Origin: Gammaproteobacteria bacterium
GTDB taxonomy: Bacteria; Pseudomonadota; Gammaproteobacteria; Steroidobacterales; Steroidobacteraceae
Assembly (NCBI GenBank): GCA_025357915.1
Contig: JANYLH010000046.1
Span: forward strand, 1 to 36,628
Direction: 5' to 3'
DNA length: 36,628 nucleotides
Shown here: positions 1 through 9,647 of the stretch, one piece after another
Layout of the letters: each line of letters begins with the position of its first letter
Position numbering within the stretch: the first letter of the stretch is position 1
Translations under genes and position numbers: made by a program
Notes under the pieces: model-generated
Databases searched by the model: none
Told to the model about the DNA's origin: nothing
Seen by the model: the letters and a program-made list of their open reading frames with translations, nothing else

Positions 1-1163
1 CGCTGGAACGACGCCGTCGTCCTGACTATGGCCGGATACATCACCGCCGCCACCGGGTACTTGACCAACGACTGCGCCAGCACGCGGGCGAGCGAGGCAT
101 CCCGCCGCGCCTGGTCGAACTCACCAGTGTACGGATCATAAAAGCCGCCACTCGCGGTCCGCTCAGCGGTGAGGTGGGCCGCATACTCCGGATCGACCTG
201 CACGTGAAAGCCCAGGGCTATCAGTCGAGTGCGCAGCAGCTCGCCGAAACTCTGGCGCGCATCCTCACGCTGCGTCGCCATTTCCAGTTCTACGGGCACA
301 AGCAGCACCTCGGTGTAACGGTTGATGAAGGCACTGAGAGACTGCGGCGCCGCCGCCTGGGCATCGGCTGTGGCCGGCGCATGCGGATACTTCGCATCCC
401 GGGGCATGGTGTCCGCAGCCAGCAATGGATCGAGGGCAATAGACCAGGCGCGCAGGTCCCGCGCCGGATCCGTCAGCAGAAATTCCGGATCAACCCGGCT
501 TTGCTTGAAGGCGCCGAATTGACCACCCGTCACGTACCGCAGCACCTGCAGTCCGCCGGCCTTCGCGTACAGTAACTTGTCGGCCTTGTCGAACAGCCGC
601 ACGACGAACGACAGTGCCGGCGTCGAGCCCTTCACCTGAGTGTTGGTCATCAATGCAGTGAAGCCCGAGCCGCCGATGTCCTCGCGGACGCCATCCCAGT
701 CGGCACGGCTGGACTCGGTGTCCGCAGTGCGCTCGCGAATGTCGATCCGCAGGGTCCCGTCCACCACATTCCGGGTCTGGTACTCGCTGCGCGAGTACTC
801 CTGAAAGGCCTTCACCTTCTCTTCGATCGGCTTGCCGTCCAGCGGGTTGTAAAGCCCGCCCAGCGACTGTCGCAGACGATCGCGAATAACGCGCATGACA
901 TCCGGTTTGACCACAGCAAAGCCTGCGCGCTCCAGGCGTGTCACGACCTCGGCTTCGTAGCGTCGCTCGACGTCAGCCCGATTGGGCAGGTCGCTCGGCG
1001 TGATCATTGGCATTACGCCGATGGTCTTGATACGCGCGACGATCTCCTCGCGCGGCACCTCGAATGCCGGGTCCTTATTGCCGGCCCAGGCCACCGGGAC
1101 CAGCGCGACAGTCAGCAGCCCGACGCTTGCGCAGCGAACAATGCGGTGAAGGCTTCGATTCAT
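1..1163 (-). CDS. Secreted hypothetical protein with a duplicated domain (3' end outside window)
   Basis: I do not recognise a named family. The reading frame starts at the ATG at 1163-1161 and stays open to the window edge, giving 387 residues with the C-terminus missing. Residues 1-27 are a clear Sec signal peptide (basic start, hydrophobic core, AWA before GNKD), so the product is probably periplasmic. Two parts of the mature protein look alike: about 46-141 and about 283-380. Each begins with a short beta strand (IGVMPM; VLLVPV), has a TRLxxxGFxV segment and then a GG(L/F)Y(N/D)PxxG motif followed by a charged helix. This suggests a tandem duplication of one alpha/beta unit, reminiscent in outline of nucleotide-free TolB-N-like folds, but that comparison is only inference. 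It lies 9 bases downstream of the end of a TPR-like remnant, as if the two once formed an operon. Confidence 0.75.
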   Translation of the reverse strand, partial: MNRSLHRIVRCASVGLLTVALVPVAWAGNKDPAFEVPREEIVARIKTIGVMPMITPSDLPNRADVERRYEAEVVTRLERAGFAVVKPDVMRVIRDRLRQSLGGLYNPLDGKPIEEKVKAFQEYSRSEYQTRNVVDGTLRIDIRERTADTESSRADWDGVREDIGGSGFTALMTNTQVKGSTPALSFVVRLFDKADKLLYAKAGGLQVLRYVTGGQFGAFKQSRVDPEFLLTDPARDLRAWSIALDPLLAADTMPRDAKYPHAPATADAQAAAPQSLSAFINRYTEVLLVPVELEMATQREDARQSFGELLRTRLIALGFHVQVDPEYAAHLTAERTASGGFYDPYTGEFDQARRDASLARVLAQSLVKYPVAAVMYPAIVRTTASFQ

Positions 1164-1172
1164 AATGGTTTC

Positions 1173-1406
1173 TCAGTGCGCGTTGGCCGGCGCCGCGGTT
1201 GGTACCACTGGCGCGGATTCAAGTTGCTGTAGATAGCCTCGCACGCTCGGAGTATCGGCCGCGGACGGTGCGAGTTCCAGGTAGCGACGGTAAGCGTGCG
1301 CGGCCTCTGCGCCGGCATGCTTTGGCTGGTAGAGCATTGCCTGCTGGCACAGGGCATCGGGCTGGCACAGCTGCCAGCGGCGCTGTTGCCGTGAGACTAG
1401 GCCGGT
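1173..1406 (-). pseudogene. C-terminal remnant of a TPR-repeat protein
   Basis: This frame is open from just after a TGA at 1409-1407 down to a TGA at 1175-1173, 77 codons. Its translation reads like the last tetratricopeptide repeat of a larger protein: a helix with LCQQAMLYQ, then AEAAHAYRRYLELAP and a closing helix ending RGYLQQLE, followed by an Ala/Pro-rich tail. There is no ATG or GTG at its head. The first ATG is internal (1337-1335) and would give only 54 residues. The upstream side is occupied by the end of an amino acid permease gene, so the N-terminal part is not here. I infer that a rearrangement near 1400 cut a gene that once preceded the secreted protein downstream. A short expressed 54-residue protein is the alternative. 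Confidence 0.45.
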
Positions 1407-2851
1407 TCAACGCGCAATTTCGAATGGCGCCGGCCATAACCAAAGTAGATGATGAACCCGATGGCGAGCCAAACGGCCAGGCGTATCCAGGTGCTGATCG
1501 GCAGGAACACCATCAGCACGACGCAGCTGATCACACCCAGCACCGGGATCAACGGCACCCAGGGCGTGCGGAACGGTCGGTGCATATCGGGCATGCGCCG
1601 GCGCAGCATGATGATGCCGGCGCAGACGATCGCGAAGGCCATGAGCGTGCCGATGGAAATCAGTTCGCCCAGGAGATCGAGCGGAAAGAATCCGGCGATC
1701 GCCGCTGCCGTGACGCCCGTCACCAGCGTGCCGATGTGCGGCGTGTGGAAGCGCTCACTGCAGCGTGAGAGTGCCTCGGGCAGCAGGCCGTCGCGCCCCA
1801 TCGCGTAGAAGATGCGGATCTGCCCGAGCAGGCTCAGCAGGATCACCGGGATCAGGCCGAAGCCGGCGACGATGGCCACCAGCACCTTGAGCCACGTGAG
1901 GTTCGCGTGGGCCAGACTCAGCGCCTGGTACAGCGGGTCGGGCACGTTGAGCAGGTGATAGTCGGCGATGCCGGTGACCGCCAGGCTCACGGCAACGTAC
2001 AACGCCGTGCAGATCAGGAGTGACAGGCCGAGGCTCAGCGGCATGGTCCGCTGCGGGTTCTTCGCTTCCTCGGCCAGCGTCGAGACGCCATCAAAGCCGA
2101 TATAGGCGAAGAACACGATGCCGGCGCCCCGCAGCACACCCGACCAGCCGAAGTCGCCCAGCTTGCCGGTATTGGGCGGTATGAACGGGTGCCAGAGGCG
2201 CGTTTCGATGTGGGGCAGGCAGGCGGCGACCAGCACCAGGATCGCCAGCACCTTGGCCACGACGATGACCGAATTGACCATGGCTGATTTCTGCGTGCCG
2301 GCGATCAGGAGCGCGGTGCAGGCGAGCGTCACGAGCACCGCCGGCAGGTTGATCCACGCGCCGGTCAGGACGATGTGCCCGGCCGCGTCCGCCTGCAGCG
2401 GCGCGTTGGCCAGGAGCGCCGGGAGGTGGATCCCTAAGTCGCCGATCGAGGCGGTGACGTAGCCCGACCAGCTGATCGCGACCAGCGAGGCCGAGAACAG
2501 GTACTCGAACATGATGCACCAGCCGATGATCCAGGCGATGAGCTCGCCAAAGGTCGCATACGCGTAGGAGTAGGCGCTGCCTGCCACGGGCACCATCGAG
2601 GCGTATTCGGCGTAGCACAGCCCCGCGAAGAAGCAGGCGACGCTCGCCAGGACAAAGCAGAGGGTTACCGCGGGGCCGGCGCGCAAGGCCGCGACGGTAC
2701 CGGTGAGTACGAAGATGCCCGCGCCGACTGTGTTGCCGACGCCAAAGGCGGTGAGGTTCAGTACCCCGAGGGAGCGGACCAGCGCCGGCCGGTCGCCCCC
2801 GTGCGCTTCGCGTTTCAGCGTCTCGATCGACTTGCGCGACCATACCCCCAT
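1397..2851 (-). CDS. APC-family amino acid permease (cationic amino acid transporter type)
   Basis: The 484-residue product is a polytopic inner-membrane protein with about twelve to thirteen hydrophobic segments. Near residues 37-49 it has the APC substrate/ion-binding signature GVGNTVGAGIF in the first, unwound helix, and the second half contains FFAYIGFDGVSTLAEE, the usual TM6 signature of bacterial CAT homologues such as YfnA/GkApcT. Members of this group import amino acids with protons. The exact substrate cannot be read from the sequence. The gene starts 42 bases downstream of the eda stop codon on the same strand, so it may be read from the edd promoter, although a link between an amino acid permease and the Entner-Doudoroff pathway is not obvious. 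Its end abuts a broken TPR frame. Confidence 0.88.
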   Translation of the reverse strand: MGVWSRKSIETLKREAHGGDRPALVRSLGVLNLTAFGVGNTVGAGIFVLTGTVAALRAGPAVTLCFVLASVACFFAGLCYAEYASMVPVAGSAYSYAYATFGELIAWIIGWCIMFEYLFSASLVAISWSGYVTASIGDLGIHLPALLANAPLQADAAGHIVLTGAWINLPAVLVTLACTALLIAGTQKSAMVNSVIVVAKVLAILVLVAACLPHIETRLWHPFIPPNTGKLGDFGWSGVLRGAGIVFFAYIGFDGVSTLAEEAKNPQRTMPLSLGLSLLICTALYVAVSLAVTGIADYHLLNVPDPLYQALSLAHANLTWLKVLVAIVAGFGLIPVILLSLLGQIRIFYAMGRDGLLPEALSRCSERFHTPHIGTLVTGVTAAAIAGFFPLDLLGELISIGTLMAFAIVCAGIIMLRRRMPDMHRPFRTPWVPLIPVLGVISCVVLMVFLPISTWIRLAVWLAIGFIIYFGYGRRHSKLRVEPA

Positions 2852-2893
2852 GGGCGCAGCCTAACAGGTGTAGGCGTCGTCGTGCACGCCGGG

Positions 2894-3529
2894 CTAGGCG
2901 GGGTGGTGGCGCACCAGGGACGCCGCGTCGCGCGCCAGTGCCTCGACCTGTGCCCAGTCGCCGGCCTGAACGGCCGCGGCGGGTGTGACCCATGAACCGC
3001 CGACGCAGGCGACGTTCTTCAACTGCAGGTAACGCGGTGCGCTCTCGCGGGTGATGCCGCCGGTCGGGCAGAAAACCACGTCAGGAAACACCGGCGCGAA
3101 CGCGGCCAGCATCGCCGTGCCGCCCGCGGGCTCGGCCGGGAAGAATTTCAACGCGGTATAGCCTGCGGCGCGGGCGGCGAGCAGCTCGGAGGCCGTGGCC
3201 ACGCCAGGCAGCAACGGAAGGCCTGCATGGCGGCCAGCGACCGCCAGCTCTTCGGTAAGCCCCGGGGTCACGGCAAACTGCGCGCCCGCCGCGGCAACGC
3301 GCGCGAAATCCTCCGGTACGGTGAGTGTGCCCGCGCCGACGATGGCTTCAGGCACGGCCTTGCGCATCGCTGCGATCGCGGCCAGCGCGGCCGGGGTGCG
3401 CAGCGTGACTTCCAGCACCGTAAGGCCGCCGGCGCACAGCGCACGGGCCAGCCCTACGGCGTCCGCTTCGCGCTCGATGGTGAGCACCGGGATGACTGGC
3501 GCGCGCGTCATGATGGCTCTCATCTGCAT
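2894..3529 (-). CDS. eda: 2-keto-3-deoxy-6-phosphogluconate (KDPG) aldolase
   Basis: Eda splits 2-keto-3-deoxy-6-phosphogluconate into pyruvate and glyceraldehyde 3-phosphate, the last step of the Entner-Doudoroff route, in the cytoplasm. The product is 211 residues, the usual size of the class I aldolase. The catalytic pair is visible: Glu40 in TVLEVTLR and the Schiff-base Lys128 in ALKFFPAEP, with the phosphate-binding CPTGGI segment further on. The open frame continues far upstream inside edd, but a GAGG five bases before the ATG at 3529 and homology starting there fix this start. It lies 28 bases after the edd stop, so edd and eda form an operon. Confidence 0.95.
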   Translation of the reverse strand: MQMRAIMTRAPVIPVLTIEREADAVGLARALCAGGLTVLEVTLRTPAALAAIAAMRKAVPEAIVGAGTLTVPEDFARVAAAGAQFAVTPGLTEELAVAGRHAGLPLLPGVATASELLAARAAGYTALKFFPAEPAGGTAMLAAFAPVFPDVVFCPTGGITRESAPRYLQLKNVACVGGSWVTPAAAVQAGDWAQVEALARDAASLVRHHPA

Positions 3530-3557
3530 CGTAACCTCACTGCAAGCAAATGGCCGC

Positions 3558-5390
<1,833 letters not shown>

Positions 5391-5394
5391 GGAA

Positions 5395-5409
5395 CGTAGT
5401 AAAACTCCA
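5395..5409. promoter_or_regulatory. HexR-like operator at the edd promoter
   Basis: Read on the minus strand this is TGGAGTTTTACTACG, which matches 13 of 15 positions of the published gammaproteobacterial HexR consensus TGTARTTWWAYTACA. It sits 5 bases upstream of the probable edd GTG. On the same strand a TTGCCA hexamer and, 17 bases later, TTTACT could be -35 and -10 boxes, so the operator would overlap the -10 box. Repression of edd-eda, relieved by KDPG binding to HexR, is the expected outcome (known for the family; inferred here). Confidence 0.75.
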
Positions 5410-5486
5410 TATTTGGACTTTGGCAAGTGCTGTTTGCCATAATCATGGCTCAAGCATAACGGGCTAAATAGACAACCAAAAATCCC

Positions 5487-5516
5487 TTTGCATGGCAGGG
5501 CTACGGGATATATAGT
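5487..5516 (+). promoter_or_regulatory. Probable sigma70 promoter of zwf
   Basis: TTTGCA (5487-5492) and TATAGT (5511-5516) are separated by 18 bases and match the -35/-10 consensus reasonably well. The -10 box overlaps the HexR-like operator at 5514-5528, a typical arrangement for a repressed promoter. The zwf start codon follows about 45 bases later. Confidence 0.55.
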
Positions 5517-5528
5517 AGTTTAACTACA
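5514..5528. promoter_or_regulatory. HexR-like operator at the zwf promoter
   Basis: The minus-strand reading TGTAGTTAAACTACT matches 14 of 15 positions of the HexR consensus TGTARTTWWAYTACA and is a near-perfect palindrome. It overlaps the -10 region of the probable zwf promoter. Together with the site at 5395-5409 and the hexR gene downstream of zwf, it indicates that both divergent Entner-Doudoroff operons answer to one regulator. Confidence 0.85.
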
Positions 5529-5561
5529 TTGCTCGCGACGGCTATTGCCTGGAGGTGACCC

Positions 5562-7022
5562 GTGCAGGTGCTCGACCCATTTGAGATCGTACTGTTCGGC
5601 GGTACCGGCGACCTGGCCATGCGCAAGCTGATTCCTGCGCTCTACCAGCGTTTCACCGCCGGCCAGTTCGATGCGCGCGCCCACATCCTGGCTGCGGCCA
5701 GCAGCGCCCTGACTCGCGAGGCGTACATACAGCGCGCCCTCGAGCATTGCCGTGAACATGTGGCGGCGCCCGAATTCAGTGAGGCAAAGTGGACCGAGTT
5801 TGCGACCTGCCTCGACTACCAGCAAGTCGATGCCACACGGGTGGAGGATTTCAAGGCGCTCAAGGCGCGAATCGCCGATCGCGACGCGCAGACGCGGGTG
5901 TGGTTCCTGTCCACTTCGCCGAGCCTGTACATCGCCACCGCCGCCAACATGGCCGCCGCCAATGTGGTCACGCCGAATGCGCGCGTGGTGCTCGAGAAGC
6001 CGCTTGGCACCGATCGCGCCTCCGCCGCGCGCATCAACGAGCAGGTGGCGCAGAGTTTTTCTGAACAACAGATTTACCGCATCGATCATTATCTCGGCAA
6101 GGAGCCGGTGCAGAACCTGCTGGCGTTGCGCTTCGGCAATGCCTTCTTCGAGCCGCTGTGGCGGCGCGGCCGCATCCGTCACGTGCAGATTACAGTCGCC
6201 GAGCAGTTGGGCGTCGAGGGCCGCGCGAAGTTCTACGACGAGACTGGCGCCATGCGCGATATGGTACAGAACCACATGCTGCAGCTGTTGTGCATCCTGG
6301 CGATGGAGCCGCCTGCGAGCTCCGATGCTGATACGGTGCGCGATGAAAAACTCAAGGTGCTGCGTGCGCTCCGTCCGATCGACGACGAGACCGTCGACCA
6401 GAAGACGGTGCGCGGCCAGTACAAGGCCGGCAATATCGACGGCGAGAGCGTGCCCGGCTATGCCGACGAGCCCGGCGTGCCTGCGGGCAGCCAGACCGAA
6501 ACCTTCGTGGCGATCAAGGCCGAGATCGACAACTGGCGCTGGGCCGGCGTGCCCTTTTACCTGCGCACGGGCAAGCGGCTGCAGCATTCGCTGGCCGAGA
6601 TCGCCATCACCTTCGACGACGTACCGCTGTCCATATTCCAGAACCGCGCGCAGGACGCGCCCAACCAGCTGGTCATCCGCCTGCAGCCCGACGAGAGCAT
6701 CACGCTGACGATCCTCGCCAAGGCGCCGGGCGATGCCATGCGACTGCGCCCCGTGAACCTGGCGCTCGATCTGGGCGAGAGCTTCAAGGAGCGGCCGCTG
6801 TCGGCCTACGAGCGGTTGCTCATGGACGTGGTCAAGGGCAACCTGACGCTGTTCATGCGCCGCGACGAGCTCGACACGGCCTGGAGCTGGATCGATCCGA
6901 TCCGCGCCGGCTGGGCGCACACCGGCAACCAACCCAAGACCTACGCAGCAGGCAGCTGGGGACCGGCTGCCTCCACCGCGCTGATCGGTCGCGACGGCTA
7001 TGCCTGGCGCGACGAAACCTGA
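5562..7022 (+). CDS. zwf: Glucose-6-phosphate 1-dehydrogenase
   Basis: Zwf oxidises glucose 6-phosphate to 6-phosphoglucono-1,5-lactone, reducing NADP (or NAD). It is the entry to the Entner-Doudoroff and oxidative pentose phosphate routes. The 486-residue length is normal. The N-terminal nucleotide-binding motif is GGTGDLAMRK (from residue 13), EKPLGTD lies at 145-151, and the signature RIDHYLGKE with the catalytic histidine is at 173-181. The start is a GTG with GGAGG seven bases upstream. It is first in a plus-strand operon and its end overlaps pgl by 23 bases. A HexR operator lies about 35 bases upstream. Confidence 0.96.
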   Translation: MQVLDPFEIVLFGGTGDLAMRKLIPALYQRFTAGQFDARAHILAAASSALTREAYIQRALEHCREHVAAPEFSEAKWTEFATCLDYQQVDATRVEDFKALKARIADRDAQTRVWFLSTSPSLYIATAANMAAANVVTPNARVVLEKPLGTDRASAARINEQVAQSFSEQQIYRIDHYLGKEPVQNLLALRFGNAFFEPLWRRGRIRHVQITVAEQLGVEGRAKFYDETGAMRDMVQNHMLQLLCILAMEPPASSDADTVRDEKLKVLRALRPIDDETVDQKTVRGQYKAGNIDGESVPGYADEPGVPAGSQTETFVAIKAEIDNWRWAGVPFYLRTGKRLQHSLAEIAITFDDVPLSIFQNRAQDAPNQLVIRLQPDESITLTILAKAPGDAMRLRPVNLALDLGESFKERPLSAYERLLMDVVKGNLTLFMRRDELDTAWSWIDPIRAGWAHTGNQPKTYAAGSWGPAASTALIGRDGYAWRDET

Positions 7023-7740
7023 ACTGCGCGAGCTGCGCGCCGCCGACGGCGAAGCGCAGGCCGTGATGCTGGCGGCGGCGATTGCCGCCGACCTCGCCGC
7101 CGCGCTGGCGCTTCGCCCGGGCGCCAGCCTGGTGGTCTCGGGTGGCCGGACGCCCACACGGATGTTTGCCCACCTGGCGCGACAGGCGATCGACTGGTCG
7201 CGCGTGCAGATCACCCTGGCCGACGAACGCTGGGTGCCGCTCGGCGATCCGGCCAGCAACGAGTCGCTGGTGCGCGCCGCGCTGCTGCGTGAGCGCGCCG
7301 CCGTGGCGCGGCTTATCGGCATGAAGAACGATGCGCTCACGCCGGCTGCCGGCGCCGTGCGCTCCTGGGGTGCCATCGGCGCCATGCCGCAGCCATTCGA
7401 CGTGGTCGTGCTCGGCATGGGCGACGACGGGCACACGGCGTCGCTGTTCCCCGGCAGCGCCGGACTGGGCGCGGCGCTTGACCCGCAGGCGCGGCCCGGT
7501 TGCGTCGCCATGGAGCCGCAGGCTGCACCGCACCACCGCCTGTCGCTGAATCTCGCTGCGCTCCTGCATTCACGCCGCATCTGCCTGCAGATCAGCGGCG
7601 CACAAAAATGGCGGGTGTACCAGCGCGCGCGAGCGGCGGGGCCGGCGGCGGACATGCCGGTGCGCGCAGTCCTGCGCCAGGGTGCCGTCCCGATCGACGT
7701 GTATTGGTGCGAGGATGCGCCATTGGCTGGGGTGCCGTGA
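7000..7740 (+). CDS. pgl: 6-phosphogluconolactonase
   Basis: Pgl (DevB/SOL type) hydrolyses 6-phosphogluconolactone to 6-phosphogluconate, linking Zwf to Edd. The protein has 246 residues, the normal length. Diagnostic segments are VVSGGRTP near the N-terminus, ITLADERWVP, and GMGDDGHTASLFPG, which is the family's most conserved stretch with the catalytic histidine. The gene begins inside the end of zwf and its stop overlaps the hexR start as GTGA, so zwf, pgl and hexR are almost certainly translationally coupled. The second step of the pathway is therefore made in step with the first. Confidence 0.94.
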   Translation: MPGATKPELRELRAADGEAQAVMLAAAIAADLAAALALRPGASLVVSGGRTPTRMFAHLARQAIDWSRVQITLADERWVPLGDPASNESLVRAALLRERAAVARLIGMKNDALTPAAGAVRSWGAIGAMPQPFDVVVLGMGDDGHTASLFPGSAGLGAALDPQARPGCVAMEPQAAPHHRLSLNLAALLHSRRICLQISGAQKWRVYQRARAAGPAADMPVRAVLRQGAVPIDVYWCEDAPLAGVP

Positions 7741-8627
7741 ACAGCCCGGAGCGCAGCGTGACGCCGGCGGTGAACGAGGGCGGGTGGCTCAAGTTCCTGT
7801 TGGGGGCGCGCGAACGGCTCCCGGCCGCGGAGCGCCGCGTCGCCGACCTGGTGCTCGAGCGCCCGCACGAACTGCTCAAGCTCTCGCTGGCGGCAGTCGC
7901 GAACCAGGCGCAGGTGAGCGAGCCCACCGTGATCCGCTGCTGCCGCTCGCTGGGCTGCCATGGCTTTGCCGATTTCAAGATGCGCATGGCGCAGAGCCTC
8001 GCCAGCGGACAGCTGTTCATGCACTCGGACGTGAGTCCCGGTGATTCCGTGGCCGAGATGGCGGCCAAGGTCTTCGGCAAGGCGGCGCGCACGCTCCTGC
8101 AGGTGCGCAGCCAGCTCGATCCCTCGCGCCTCGAGACGGCGATCGCGCTGCTGTGCGCCGCGCGCCGGGTGGAATGCTATGGCCTCGGCAGTTCCGGCAT
8201 CGTCGCCGCCGACGCGCAGCACAAGCTGTTCAGGCTTGGCCTCCCCTCGGTGGCCTATTCCGACGCCCACGTGCACGGCATGGCGGCGACCATGCTGCGG
8301 CCGGGCGACGTGGTCATGGCCTTTTCGGCGAGCGGGCGCACCGTCGATCTGCTGTCGAGCGTCGATCTGGCGCGCGAGTCGGGGGCAGACGTGATCGGCA
8401 TCACCGCGCTCGGCGCGCCGCTCGCCGCGCGCTGCACCGTGGCGCTGGAGTTGCTGATCGACGAGGATACGGATATCTATACGCCCATGACCACGCGCCT
8501 CGCCCAGCTCACGGTAGTGGATACGCTGGCCGTAGGCGTCGCACTCCGCCAGGGTCCGGAACTGCTGACGCGGCTGCAGCGTGCCAAGGAAAGCCTGCGC
8601 AGCAAGCGCGTGCGCGGATTCGAGTAG
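7737..8627 (+). CDS. hexR: HexR, RpiR-family transcriptional repressor of sugar catabolism
   Basis: The 296-residue product has an N-terminal RpiR-type helix-turn-helix (about 51-80, SEPTVIRCCRSLGCHGFADFK) and a C-terminal SIS sugar-phosphate-binding domain (about 135-265, with YGLGSSG and FSASGRTVD). HexR of Pseudomonas and Shewanella binds TGTARTTWWAYTACA-type sites and is released by KDPG, and two such sites lie upstream of zwf and edd here. The frame runs on upstream inside pgl, but the GTG at 7737, overlapping the pgl stop as GTGA, is the natural start. In pseudomonads hexR is divergent from zwf. Here it is the third gene of the zwf operon, so it should repress its own synthesis. Confidence 0.9.
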   Translation: MNSPERSVTPAVNEGGWLKFLLGARERLPAAERRVADLVLERPHELLKLSLAAVANQAQVSEPTVIRCCRSLGCHGFADFKMRMAQSLASGQLFMHSDVSPGDSVAEMAAKVFGKAARTLLQVRSQLDPSRLETAIALLCAARRVECYGLGSSGIVAADAQHKLFRLGLPSVAYSDAHVHGMAATMLRPGDVVMAFSASGRTVDLLSSVDLARESGADVIGITALGAPLAARCTVALELLIDEDTDIYTPMTTRLAQLTVVDTLAVGVALRQGPELLTRLQRAKESLRSKRVRGFE

Positions 8628-8659
8628 TCACAGGCGAGCGGATCTCGCAGGAGCAAACC

Positions 8660-9631
8660 ATGTCCAGGGCAATCCGTCTCTACGAACACGGCGGCGCCGA
8701 CCGGTTGCAGTGGGAGGAATACCCGCTCGCACCCCCGGGGCCAGGCGAGGTGCTGATCCGCCAGAGTGCGGTGGGGCTGAACTACATCGACATCTACGTG
8801 CGCACCGGGCTTTATCCGAGCGCATTGCCTACCGGGCTCGGCAACGAAGCGGCCGGCGTGGTCGCGGCCGTGGGCAGGAAGGTCAGGGGGTTCAAGGTCG
8901 GCGATCGCGTGGCCTATTACCTCGCCTCGGCAGGCGCCTACGCCGAGCAACGCGTGCTGAGCGCGGACGAGCTGATCAAGCTGCCGCGGGATATTTCCGA
9001 CGAGCAGGCGGCGGCGATCATGCTCAAGGGCCTGACGGCCTGGTTCCTGGTGCGCCAGACCTACCGCGTGAAGCGGGGCGATGTGGTGTTGCTGCCGGCC
9101 GCCGCGGGTGGCGTGGGCCTGATACTCAGCCAGTGGGCACGAGCGCTGGGTGCCCGCGTGATCGGTGTGGTGGGGAGAGCGGATAAAGTGGCGCTGGCGA
9201 AGCAGCACGGTTGCAACCAGGTGTTGGTCGGCTACGAGGACATGGCCGCGAAGGTGCGTTCCTACACCAAAGGCAAGGGCGTCGATGTCGTCTACGACGG
9301 CGTCGGCAAGGACACGTTCATGGCCGCGCTCGATTGCCTCAAGCCGCGGCATCTCATGGTGAGCTTCGGCAACGCCTCGGGCGCTGTGCCGCCGGTGGCG
9401 CCGCTGGAGCTCACGCGCCGCGGCTCGCTGTTCCTGACCCGGCCAACCGCCGGGCACTATCTCGCTGATGCGAAATCGCGTCGCCAGGGGGCACGTGAAC
9501 TGTTTGCGCTGATCAGGCGCGGCAAGATCCGCGTGCGCATCGGCCAGCGCTTTGCGCTGCGCGAGGCGGCGCGCGCACACGTCGAGCTCGAGTCCCGCCG
9601 CACCACCGGCTCTACGGTGCTGCTGCCCTGA
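8660..9631 (+). CDS. qor: NADPH:quinone oxidoreductase, zeta-crystallin type
   Basis: This 323-residue medium-chain reductase resembles E. coli QorA, which transfers electrons from NADPH to quinones in the cytoplasm. It lacks the structural and catalytic zinc ligands of alcohol dehydrogenases, as expected for the quinone reductase branch. It has the N-terminal GPGEVLIR and NYIDIYVRTGLY segments and the nucleotide-binding AAAGGVGLILSQWAR. The open frame extends upstream into hexR, but AGGAG six bases before the ATG at 8660 decides the start. It follows hexR by 32 bases and probably belongs to the same transcript, where it could use NADPH generated by Zwf. That functional link is inference. Confidence 0.85.
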   Translation: MSRAIRLYEHGGADRLQWEEYPLAPPGPGEVLIRQSAVGLNYIDIYVRTGLYPSALPTGLGNEAAGVVAAVGRKVRGFKVGDRVAYYLASAGAYAEQRVLSADELIKLPRDISDEQAAAIMLKGLTAWFLVRQTYRVKRGDVVLLPAAAGGVGLILSQWARALGARVIGVVGRADKVALAKQHGCNQVLVGYEDMAAKVRSYTKGKGVDVVYDGVGKDTFMAALDCLKPRHLMVSFGNASGAVPPVAPLELTRRGSLFLTRPTAGHYLADAKSRRQGARELFALIRRGKIRVRIGQRFALREAARAHVELESRRTTGSTVLLP

Positions 9632-9647
9632 AAATGCTGCGCGCGCT

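Noticed and set aside
3524..3545. Third HexR-like site in front of eda
   Set aside because: Only about nine of fifteen positions match the consensus, and it overlaps the ribosome binding site within an operon that already has an upstream operator.
5520..8276. Very long minus-strand open frame opposite zwf, pgl and hexR
   Set aside because: GC-rich coding DNA gives long complementary open frames. The translation is low-complexity His/Arg-rich with no motif, while the plus strand carries three unmistakable genes.
8153..8659. Long N-terminal extension of the quinone oxidoreductase frame
   Set aside because: The frame is open upstream, but it is antisense-like shadow of hexR in another frame; homology and a good ribosome binding site start at 8660.
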